In this document: positions 1 to 10,700 of the stretch, one piece after another
How the letters are laid out: every line of letters starts with the position of its first letter
How positions within the stretch are numbered: position 1 is the first letter of the stretch
Assembly: GCA_916048095.2 (NCBI GenBank)
Contig: OU696573.1
Location: 2,888,035 to 2,952,034, forward strand
Direction: 5' to 3'
Length of the DNA stretch: 64,000 bases
Source: Sacculina carcini
Lineage: Eukaryota > Arthropoda > Thecostraca > Sacculinidae
Notes under the pieces: generated by a model
Seen by the model: the letters and a program-made list of their open reading frames with translations, nothing else
Told to the model about the DNA's origin: nothing
Databases searched by the model: none
Position numbers and translations under genes: made by a program

Positions 1-21
1 GTTTCTTGTGACAATTATTTT

Positions 22-65
22 GTGTCATTTGGCGTCCTTGGTGGTGTCATTTGGCGTCCTTGGTG
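22..65 (+). repeat. Two perfect 22-bp tandem repeats in LINE 5' region
   Basis: The unit beginning GTGTCATTTGGCGTCC occurs twice back to back. Tandem repeats are common in LINE 5' UTRs and can carry promoter activity; that role is inferred. Confidence 0.7.
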
Positions 66-270
66 GTGTTAAACTGACTTTAAGTGTTGTTGTGTGTTCT
101 GTGTTCTGTGAGAGCATTGAACTCTAGTAATGCGCTAACGAATTCACTAGCGCTAGCGCTAACACTTGCGCTAAATCACGTGAAGTGTACATGCGAACGT
201 AGCGGTCATTTTCGAGATATATTACGATCCGCAGTGCAGTCGAAAGTGGCAGCAGCTCTCAGGGTGAGAA

Positions 271-3261
271 ATGCAGACAAGTACCACCGAACAACAGGTC
301 TTCAGCGACAACTCCAAAATCATCTCTACTAGTTCACGAAATCCACAATCACGCAAGCACCGCAGAGGACGGAGGGGTGCAGGCCGTCGAAGAGGACGCA
401 GAGGCGGCGTCAGATGGAGGACTGGAAAAACTAACCGAAATGAAATAATTGTAGCGCAGCTCAACGTGCAGTCTCTCTTGCCAAAGTTAACGGAGATTCG
501 AAGCGACATTGACAAAACATATAACATAGATATTTTAGCCCTGTCCGAAACGTGGTTATCACCGTCAACTCCCAGTCGGTTAGTCACAGTTAGCGACTAC
601 AACATATACCGCAACGATCGCAACCCCGCTCGCCCCAGATCGAGGTCGTACGGTGGAGTAGCTGTCTTGGTGCGCAATACATTTGCTGCTAACGTACTGC
701 AGACGCCCCTCACATGCGTGGTCGGTTCCAAGTTGGAGATATTGTGGGTGCGTGTACAAGTTGGCAAAAATCGGTCCATCACGATCGCATCATGCTACCG
801 CCCACCATCCAACACGGTCGCTCAACTCACCGCCGATCTGGACGATCTTGAGGCGCAGCTGCAGCATGTTGTCGCTTCTCACAGCGGACTGGTGATTTTG
901 GCGGGAGATCTTAACTGTGACCTCTTCAAAACTACAGCTTCAGCTTGTTGCGCGCTCCAACAAACGCTAGAACGCTGTGGACTCACAGCTTGTAACACAA
1001 GCTCGCCGACGTATCGTCCTGCACAGTCGCTACTGGACATTATTGCCCTGAACAATGGTGGCCAGGTTAAGCGATCCGGCGTAACACGTTGTCACTATGG
1101 AACTCCACATGACATATCGCGTGTGTTGTTGAAGATAGGACGAACAATCCGCAGAAAAAGAATAACTGTTTTCGGAAGACGCCTGTCACGTATTGATAAT
1201 GTCGACTTCAATTATCAGTTAGCAGTGCAAGACTGGAGCCTAGTAGAAAATGCAGAGGAAACGGAGCAAAAGTGGCAACATTTCATCAGTATCTTCACTA
1301 ATATGCTGGACGCTGTTGCTCCTGTTACTAAGATCCGTCTTCCGCCAACCCAAGCACCTCCAATGTCGGCACATACGTGGCAGTTAAAGAAGTCCAGAAC
1401 GGAAGCTCTGATGAAAGGCGAAATGACAAACTACAAAGAAATCAACCGGAAATATCGCGCCGCGGTTCGAAAAGACACTCTCACTCATTTTCAGAATAAG
1501 GTTGACGGAGTTAAACCACACGCAATGTGGCGAGTAATTCGACCGATTATCGACCACAAGCACAACGTCGCTGCTGTGAGCGCAACTCCTGAAGAGCTGA
1601 ACAGGTATTATGTCTCCATCGGACCCGACACTGTTGCGACTATCACTGCAACGTCTGTGCCGGTACCGACTCTGTTGCCGAGAATCACAACAGCTCACTT
1701 GTGTATTCAGCCGATCACCATGGGCCAATTGAGACACACTGTGATGTCTCTAAACAAGTCAAACTCAGTTGGTGCTGATGGTGTGAGTGTACGCATGATG
1801 CAGCAGTTCCTGCCTGGCTTTGGACGTCAACTGCTCGACATTGTCAACAGCTGCCTCGTCAAATGTGTAGTGCCGGCGGCATGGAAACACGCCCTGGTCA
1901 CGCCCATTCCCAAATCCAGTACAGTGCCGTCCAAACCTAGCGCAACTCGACCAATTTCAATACTGCCTGCAATAACAAAGATTGTAGAGAAAGTTGTGCA
2001 GGTGCAGTTGCTGAGGCACATGGAGCGACACCAGCTGATTTCTGACAGTCATCACGGCTTCAGGCGTAAATACTCCACTGAGACCGCACTACACACGATG
2101 ACAGAGCACTGCCTGCGCGCCATGGACAGCAGAAAAGTGACCTTAGTAGTGTCACTTGATTTTTCGAAATGTTTCGACACCGTTCCGCATGGAGAGCTAG
2201 TGGATAAGCTCCAACTATATGGCGTAGAAACGGACTGGTTTGAAGACTACCTCAAGGCGCACACCCAGCAGGTGCAGCTCAGGGATCCGTCAGGTCAGAC
2301 TCGGTACTCCAGTATCAGGGAAAACGGCCTCGGGGTGTTCCAGGGCGGAGCACTCAGCTGCATTCTGTTCACCGTGTACTCAAACGACCTGACTTCATGT
2401 CTTGCCAAATACAGCGGGATGACTGCAGTACAATACGCGGACGACCTACAGCTGGCGATATCTGGCGACAAAAAAGACCTATCACACTTGATTCGGACCG
2501 TAGAGGAAGCACTTTCCGATATAATCCGGTGGTGCTCAACCAACCGGATGAAGATCAACTCGGCGAAAACGAAATTCATACTTGTCGGTACGAAACAGCA
2601 ACTTCAAGGCATTCCACCTGTGACTGTTTCGTGCGACGGCAGCGCGATACATGAAAGCAGGACAGTCAAAACACTGGGACTGACTGTTGACCGACACCTG
2701 CGTTTTACTGATCACATTGACCAGCTCGTCCGCGGATGCACAGGTATGCTCATCGGAATATCGCACGCGAAGAGCAGCATTCCTAAAAATTGCCTGCGCA
2801 GAATAATCGAGTGTCTTGTGATCAGTAGACTGCGTTATTGTGTCTCAGTGTACGGCACCTGTGGCAAAGCCGAACTGAACAAACTTCAAAAAGTGTTGAA
2901 TTTTTGCGCCAGAGTAGTCACAGGGCGGAGGAAGTACGACAGCATCGCACAACAATACCGATCCCTCCGCTGGCTAACTGCTGAACAGCTTGTTGATTAT
3001 CACCGTGTTATTGCTGTGCACAACATTTGCGTATTCGGCGTGCCTAATCAGCTCGCAAGCGAGGTCACGTTAGGCGCACAGCATGAGCACAACACACGAG
3101 GCTCGACACAGTGTCTGCTGCCGCGCATATCGACCGAAACTGGAAGGCGGAGGCTGCTGTACAGTGGTGTACAGCTTTACAACAACGTCAAGGCAGACAA
3201 ACTGCGAGTTGAATTCAAGTCCAAGCTGCACAAAGAGCTATTAAACCAGAGACCAATGTGA
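271..3261 (+). CDS. LINE ORF2-type protein: endonuclease + reverse transcriptase (996 aa)
   Basis: Uninterrupted 996-codon ORF. An Arg-rich N-terminus (residues about 28-50) may bind nucleic acid. The endonuclease (about 58-290) shows AQLNVQSL, LALSETWL and ILAGDLNCDL. Its last catalytic block reads TPHDIS where related elements usually have S-D-H. The reverse transcriptase (about 470-760) has the motif A block VVSLDFSKCFDTVPH, a GVFQGGALS block and the catalytic box YADD at 2434-2445 (Asp724 and Asp725). The C-terminal part (about 800-990) is the usual helical region without an RNase H domain. It would nick DNA and prime reverse transcription of its own RNA. The intact frame suggests recent insertion. 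The start is the first ATG of the frame; an ORF1, if present, is outside the window. Confidence 0.88.
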   Translation: MQTSTTEQQVFSDNSKIISTSSRNPQSRKHRRGRRGAGRRRGRRGGVRWRTGKTNRNEIIVAQLNVQSLLPKLTEIRSDIDKTYNIDILALSETWLSPSTPSRLVTVSDYNIYRNDRNPARPRSRSYGGVAVLVRNTFAANVLQTPLTCVVGSKLEILWVRVQVGKNRSITIASCYRPPSNTVAQLTADLDDLEAQLQHVVASHSGLVILAGDLNCDLFKTTASACCALQQTLERCGLTACNTSSPTYRPAQSLLDIIALNNGGQVKRSGVTRCHYGTPHDISRVLLKIGRTIRRKRITVFGRRLSRIDNVDFNYQLAVQDWSLVENAEETEQKWQHFISIFTNMLDAVAPVTKIRLPPTQAPPMSAHTWQLKKSRTEALMKGEMTNYKEINRKYRAAVRKDTLTHFQNKVDGVKPHAMWRVIRPIIDHKHNVAAVSATPEELNRYYVSIGPDTVATITATSVPVPTLLPRITTAHLCIQPITMGQLRHTVMSLNKSNSVGADGVSVRMMQQFLPGFGRQLLDIVNSCLVKCVVPAAWKHALVTPIPKSSTVPSKPSATRPISILPAITKIVEKVVQVQLLRHMERHQLISDSHHGFRRKYSTETALHTMTEHCLRAMDSRKVTLVVSLDFSKCFDTVPHGELVDKLQLYGVETDWFEDYLKAHTQQVQLRDPSGQTRYSSIRENGLGVFQGGALSCILFTVYSNDLTSCLAKYSGMTAVQYADDLQLAISGDKKDLSHLIRTVEEALSDIIRWCSTNRMKINSAKTKFILVGTKQQLQGIPPVTVSCDGSAIHESRTVKTLGLTVDRHLRFTDHIDQLVRGCTGMLIGISHAKSSIPKNCLRRIIECLVISRLRYCVSVYGTCGKAELNKLQKVLNFCARVVTGRRKYDSIAQQYRSLRWLTAEQLVDYHRVIAVHNICVFGVPNQLASEVTLGAQHEHNTRGSTQCLLPRISTETGRRRLLYSGVQLYNNVKADKLRVEFKSKLHKELLNQRPM

Positions 3262-3499
3262 CCAAATTAACGCCAAAAACACCAAGAAGCATCATATTGA
3301 CTGATTTTATCTGATTTTTATTTATTTCACCTTACCATTTCCATGCGTTCTATTGTGTTTTAGCACATTCACCAATTTTATACATTTCATTCATCGACTT
3401 TTTATTCGAATTTCACTATGTACTTAAACGACAGAGCTGAAAAGCCATTTGTAATGGATGCTTTTGATAAATACATGATTACATGATTACATGATTACA

Positions 3500-3706
3500 C
3501 ACACACGGAGACACACAAAACACATAAAAACGGACATACACACATAAACACACACAAAGTGCATACATACACACACACATACACTCACAAGATTCAAACA
3601 TACACACACAAAACACACACACACACACAACCATATATACACACAGAATGCACACATACATACACATATACGTATATACACACGCACGCACACACAGAGA
3701 TGAAAA
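3500..3706 (+). repeat. CA-rich degenerate microsatellite
   Basis: About 200 bp of (CA)n interrupted by TA and GA steps, directly after the LINE tail. The Cys/Val-rich translations on the minus strand are artefacts of (TG)n. Confidence 0.9.
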
Positions 3707-3870
3707 ACATCATAACCAGTATTAAACACAAATGGACTTCACAGACCTGAAATAACGAATTATCTTTACAGAAAGACTTGCGGGGGCATCACCACTCCAC
3801 GCGCGCCTACAAGACTTCATTACCACCGCTAAAACACGACTCCCCAACACATTCACACGGACACTGATAC

Positions 3871-4047
3871 ATTCACAATGATAGAGACCAGAGTCAATGA
3901 CGAGAACCTTTTCTACAAGCTGCCGGCGACATTTCATCATGGCCGCTTTGCCGGGAAGAATGTAGGCTCTAGTGCGCATCCGCCGACCGGGACCACAAAC
4001 AGGCGCACATTGTGTCCACGAGGACCAGGCCGTAGTGGCACACGCGT
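3871..4047 (-). CDS. F-spondin-like exon 8: first TSP1 repeat, 3' edge uncertain
   Basis: Acceptor TGTTGTTAG|AC. It encodes TAWSSWTQCAPVCGPGRRMR, a TSP1 repeat with WxxW, CxxxCG and RxR. The donor may be GAAT|GTATCA at 3870 or earlier (GTTCTC near 3898). No further TSP1 exon follows in the window. Confidence 0.75.
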
Positions 4048-4052
4048 CTAAC

Positions 4053-4103
<51 letters not shown>

Positions 4104-7100
4104 GCACACATACATACATAGATCGGATATACAATGTCTAAAAACGATGCCCCTCGTTGACAATAGTTCAGTAGCGAAGCAATATTGAGATTGAGTCGTA
4201 ATAAGTCATGTTTCAAAGTGAAAGGTGAATTAAAAGCAATATTTTTCTGAATATTATACCGATGGGGTTATATTCAGCTTACTATTACATTCATTACCAG
4301 ATATAACAGTAGATATAACTGTGAAAACTCATTGCATATAGACAAATCGTCAAAGGCGTTAGATTATAGGTTTTTCCAACTGGTTGCAGTCCCAAATAAC
4401 CTGATCATTATGGAAGAGTCAAACTCATTCCCTAAGCAACCGCTGGTTCCTGTCAGGCTTTTGCTTCTACACGTACCGAACAATCGGTGGTGCACTGGTC
4501 GAAAATCACTATTGCGCAGAATATTTGAGGCGAAATGACATTTCCAATTAGCAACCATATCACATGACCTTCATTGATATACCACATCCGACAAAATACC
4601 CTACTGCAATAATGTATTCGTTTAAACTAGCTCAAATACATATTTTTATGCAAAAACCTTCGGGATTTAACGTTTAGACAAGCAAACAAAGTCAACGTCA
4701 AAGTCAAAGAACGCAAGCAAAGTCGTTGTCATGGCATACTTACCGGGTGTGCTAGATGCCGGCAAAGAATCAGGGACGGCAGCATGCTGTGACCGGTTCG
4801 TGTGTGCCGCAGAACAGGACACAATCGTGTCAGCTTGTCGCAGCAGAGTGACGTGCGCCAGTGGCGCTATGGTGCCGTGCCCCGGATCATGGAACGGCGA
4901 CGCCTCCGGCCACGAGCTGGTGATCTCGCGGACTGGCTGCGCCGGCACCGTTGGCGAATTGGCAGACTGCCAACCGCGCGCACACACCACGTGGTCGACG
5001 TTTTAGGTGCGCAAGACACCACGTGGTCGATATTTTACGAAAACGACGCGAGTAAATGAATTATTGAACAATCACTGACATATTATATATACACTATGCT
5101 CTGGAAATATCCGAAATTGGGCTTTATTAAACCCTAAACAGAACTATAAAGACACAACAGGTACAAATAAGGATCACACTCAAACATGGATAATGGCGTA
5201 CAAATGTGACAACAAACGTGAGTGATGCACAAATAAATTAAATATACAGCACAAATGTATAAGATAAAGGTAAATGAAATACATCACACAATGTATAATA
5301 TAGATTGTTATAGATAATATATATTATATTGATTAAATAGATTATAATACAATGATCAGAATGTTTCAGAAGCGAGTCGCAGCCTATTGAGTAAACCAGT
5401 GGACAAGCCAAATTATCCTAGCTTTACCCATAGATACACACTCAATTGTTTAGATAATGCTAGATTCGGTCCTGTAATCGTAATTGGACACAAAAATTGC
5501 TCTTAAATGCTCGCTGTACGGATATGCGTTCGTGTTTGTGTATGAGTCAGTGTGTGGTTATCACGTAAATAAACAACAATATGATGACATTCAGTTTCGC
5601 CACGCAGTAAATGTTACCCATGAAAGCTGATGAATATGGACAATACCTCGTATAAGTGAAGTAAATTGATATAATTCATTGCAATAACATTTATTACTCT
5701 GATTTAATTACCTAATTTGTTAATTTACAAAAACAGGCACATTATTGCATTTTATCGCAATAGATAATTGTTACTCGCCAGATAGGTGGCGCCACTGTCT
5801 GTGCCTGCGTCGTACAGTGTGGCCGGCAGTGACATATTGGCGCGCCAGCGACAATCAGTGGCGCACAAATTCAGCGACGATACGCCGACAATCCAGTCAG
5901 GAGACGGACCTAATTTCGAATACACACACATACATACCCACATACACACACACAAACACACACAGACATACACCCACAAACAATATATGAATATAGGTAA
6001 TCCGTAGAAAGCGATGATTAAATAGATAAATGAAAAACACAGACACACACATACATACCCACATTTACACCCACAAACACACACACATACATACTACATA
6101 CAATATTATATTATCTATGGGCGATTAAATATAAATGCTAAACACAGACACAGGCGCACACACATATACATACTTACATACCCACACTTACACCCACAAA
6201 CACACACACACATACATACACACCTACTACATACAATAATATATTATCTATGGGTAATTAAGCAAATAAATGAAAATCAAACTAGCTCACACATACCCAC
6301 ACCCACGAAATAAAGAACAATAGAGGACAAAATGCAGATGGTCATTTACAACACTTGCGATGAGACGGATTATGTTAGCCGGTCCCCACCTAGCATGGTG
6401 ACAAGCGAGACGAGGGAGGCCTGGGGGTCGACGGTGAGCTGTGTGGAAGTGCGTGCTGTCACATGCGGGTGCCACAATCCCGGCGCACGAGACACAGACC
6501 GCACACCACGCTGCTAGCATCAAGCGTCACACAAGATACTATTATATATGGCTGTACAGACTCACTAGTAGTACTACCATTGAAATCAATTAATAAGGTC
6601 GAATGGGAACGACGCCAAAGCTAGAAATTTGCATAAGGTGGATTGAAATGTCAATAAAGCACACACGAGCTTTATATCTAAGCAAGGTTCAAGCTTCATC
6701 GATAACATATAAATTCGACATTACATAATCATTGCATATATTAGATAACATCGAATTACATTGTTGTGTCGTGAATCAATATTGAAAACGAGGAAGACAC
6801 GGCCAGAAAGGCCTATTGCAGGGGAGCGCACAATACCAGTGATTTTGTATTTGAATTTCACTCAACATACATGCTTCGTGTGATGTTTTTTTCAGCGCAG
6901 CAATAACAATAAATATAACAAACTACAATTAGAATCCAAAAAATAAAAATTGTAAAAGTATATAAAAACCAAAAATTAAAGAATTATAGAAAGAAGAGAA
7001 TTCGAAAACAAGATAATAAATTAATATAAATAAGCAATTCACTTGATATAACTTCATAATGTTACTCCGACCACACTCCTCGATCAATAACAGCAATCAA

Positions 7101-7503
7101 TAATTTATTTATTTATTCATTATAATGAATAATTATGTGATTCAATAAATAACAACCAACAATAAATATAAGTAAATAAGAATATATATGAATAAATAAG
7201 TAAATAAATAACAATAAGCAGCAATCAACAAAGAAAAATATGATTCAATAAGTAGCAATAACCAAAAATAAATTTGATTCAATAGAAAACAACAACAAAT
7301 AATGGAAAAAATATTATTTAATAAATGAAAACAATCAACAATAAATTCGACTCAATAGAGAACAAATAAATAAATGTGTAATTAATTAAACAACAAACAA
7401 CAATAAATCATATTATACTGCATAGAATCAATCCAACAAGTAACAATACATATTACTAAATAAACAATAATGTGCACAATAACAATAACTGTGTGTGTGT
7501 GAT

Positions 7504-7571
<68 letters not shown>

Positions 7572-7630
7572 GTGTGCTCATTCGAATCCGGTTTTCAGTG
7601 TGCTGCTGTACTGCAGGACACATGCTCACA

Positions 7631-7705
<75 letters not shown>

Positions 7706-7717
7706 TAACCGTGTGAT

Positions 7718-7765
<48 letters not shown>

Positions 7766-10700
7766 ATAAATAAAAATAAATAAAAATAAGTATAAATGAA
7801 TATAAATGAATATAAATAAATATAAATACATATAAATAAATATAAATATATATAAATATAAATAAATATAAATAAATAGAAAATAAAAAAAAATAAAAAA
7901 AAATAAATAAAAGTAAATAAAAATAAATAAAAATAAATAGAAAATAAATAGAAAATAAATAGAGCTTAAATATAAATAAATATAAATAAATAGAAAATAA
8001 GCATAAATAAATAGAAAATAAAGATAAATAAATAGAAAATAAAGATAAATAAATATAAAATAAAGATAAATAAATAGAAAATAAATATAAAATAAATATG
8101 AGTTGATGGAAAACAAATAAGAATAAATATGAAAGAATAAGTTATTAAATAACAACCAACAGTCGATTTCGCTCGTTCATTTGACTTTGGTCTTGAATTT
8201 GTTGAGATTGTCCTGCGAGATAACGTCCTCCCTTAATGCGTTCCAATCACCTACAGTGGCCGGAAGAAAGTCACCTTCATTTTGAAGTAAACCAAGTGGC
8301 TATCGTTACTCGGCGAGTTTACACGATTGGTCATTGGTTTTTGTAATATCGTCTAGTTCAGTGGTTTCCAAACTTTTGCAGGCTAGCACCCCCTTGGCTC
8401 CCCGGTGAGTTCCTAGCGCCCCCCCCCCCCCACAGACACATGGAAACAAACACGTGTATATTTCACAAATAAGCCCCAATTTAGTAAGTCAATTTATTAT
8501 TTAGCAGTTTTAGTCGTTTCAGCAACATTTAATGGTAATTAAACATTCCTGCAATAACTTTCATCGTCGTTCATTGTCCGCCCCCTTCTTCCTCACCGCC
8601 TACCCCAGGTCTTTCCACCACCCCCAGGAAGCGGTACCGCCCACCTTGGTGACCACTGGTATAGTTTCTATCACTTTGTTGCATTTGTTGTTCAAGTCAA
8701 AATACTCTGGTGTAGGCCACTATAGTTTGCATTGTTGCGAAGTGGAGTGGCACCTGTTGAAGTAAGTGCCGCCGCAGGAGGGATGTGTCCCCGAACTCTG
8801 CCAGTCTTTGTAGCGGCGCTCCGGCCGGCCGACCGGCGTCAAACACCGTCACCGATGACGAGTGAGAGACGACCAGCACGTCGCTGAAGTGATTCAGGCT
8901 GGCCGGCGAGGGGAACTGAGTCGGATGAGTCTGCGGCGACCACACGCCCTGAAATTGCATCTGACACCATGCATCGATCCAGCACAATTGGGGCAGGAAA
9001 TGTCGACTTTACGACCACCCTAATGTTGGTGTTAAATAGGGTTAGAAACAAACAAGGCGAGTTAATTTCTGTTAACTAGAATAATTGCTTTGATTGCCAT
9101 TATTGCATTGTTCCAAAGACAAATGTGCTGAAAAATACCTAAAACTATAATGTTTGCATAGGATAAATGTGAATTACAGTCAAGTATATAAAACAAATTA
9201 CCAACAAACAGAGCCTTAACGATGTGTTATGCAGCCCTCTGGAATCAATACTTGGTGCCAATACTTGGAAATCAATACTTCAATCAATCAATACTTGGAA
9301 AATGCATTTACGAACAGCTCCTCGGTTTCCATTAACCTGGGGACTTTTATGCGCTACTTTATGGCAAATTTTAATATGCGTGAGGCAACGGTGTACCTCA
9401 ATACAAAACACTGTTCAATAAAGTTCAAGAAAAAAAGAAAAATGCTTTCAATCGCTTGAGGGCATCAACTGGTATTGGCGTAGATAACGCTTCTAAAAGG
9501 CAACTATCACTCAATGATGTTTGTCGCACGTGCACATTTGTAGTCATTGGCATTATTTATATAAACAAGCGGTTGGTGCAATTAGATCGACCTACTTTGG
9601 GCCCATTTACAGCCGGGTAACTCCCGGTGGACTCTTGGAGGTGTTGATGAACAATCCCGGACCCGGATTCGAACCGAACAAATCGCAAGACACGAGGGTT
9701 GAGCGCATACGCTGATGAGCTTCTCGGGAACTCTAGTATATTCATTGCTCACTGTATACTCGCTCTCTTCACACGGACAACACGAGACGTCCGAAGTGCC
9801 GTCTTTTAGCGCCGATCCCGAGGGAGCTCCATGCGTCACGTGAGGAGGATTCTGCGCCGAGGCAAGAGAAGGGGGAAGTGGATTCTCTTGGGCTCTGCAC
9901 AGCTCCCTGGTCAGTGCTCCGTCGGAAATGAAGCGCGTGCGTCGAGACACGGCAACCATGGCGCTAAAAACCAGACAAGCATCGGAGGATTACATTAAGC
10001 AACGAACGAGTCAAGAACAAACGTGTTTTACCATTCAGTTTTATAGCGCGCAGCATAAACAACAGTGAATTCAATCACATGAAGGAGTGACATCAGACAA
10101 AACACGGTTTGTTACTCATTGGCCATAACAAGAAATTAAGAAAAATAACTACATACAAATTAATTCATACAAATATCACTCAGATCAGAACCGTATAAGC
10201 AAATACACCAGTCAATGCTGCAGAAAAGCAGCGCCGTTGCAAGGTCTTATGGGGCCCCTCCTCGAATGCAATAATTGGGCCACCATTACAATTAAAGCAC
10301 CTTTATAATAGAGGTACGACTTTGGGAAAACGCAATTACGAGCGGCTCCTTGGTCTCCTGAGGCCTCACGGTGCATTTATGTGCTACTTATGATAAATTT
10401 CAATATCATGCGTGAGGCAACGAGACCCCTCAACACTCAGCTCCCCCCGACAGGGGGTTTGGTGGGCGGTTGCAACGACTGCAGTAAAGTTAAACGCGTA
10501 AAACTTGCCTAAAAGTGACGCAGAGAGCGGAGTTGTCCGTGGGGGCCATCCACAACAGATGCACCTGCGACTTGGGCTCGGACGACGACTGTGCCACATG
10601 ACCGACGCACGAGGCATGATGCTGTACTGCTCCGTTCGGCTTGAAAACGCCAGCAGACAGAGCGTCGTAGGTTCGCGTCCGGCTGGAGACCACCTTGATT

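Larger units (their letters stand above)
1..3499 (+). mobile_element. CR1/Jockey-superfamily LINE, 3' part complete, 5' end outside window
   Basis: A non-LTR retrotransposon. It holds one long ORF (271-3261) with an apurinic-type endonuclease followed by a reverse transcriptase, then a 3' UTR of about 210 bp, and ends in three tandem copies of an 8-bp unit (ATGATTAC, about 3474-3497). An 8-bp tandem tail instead of poly(A) is typical of CR1-like elements. The 5' region contains a perfect 22-bp direct repeat (22-43 and 44-65), probably part of the 5' UTR. It lies downstream of the last F-spondin exon seen here, on the opposite strand. The exact clade (CR1, L2, Crack, Jockey) needs a tree. Confidence 0.88.

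Noticed and set aside
7595-8155. 186-codon minus ORF rich in Phe/Tyr/Ile
   Set aside because: Arises from AAATAAATA low-complexity DNA.
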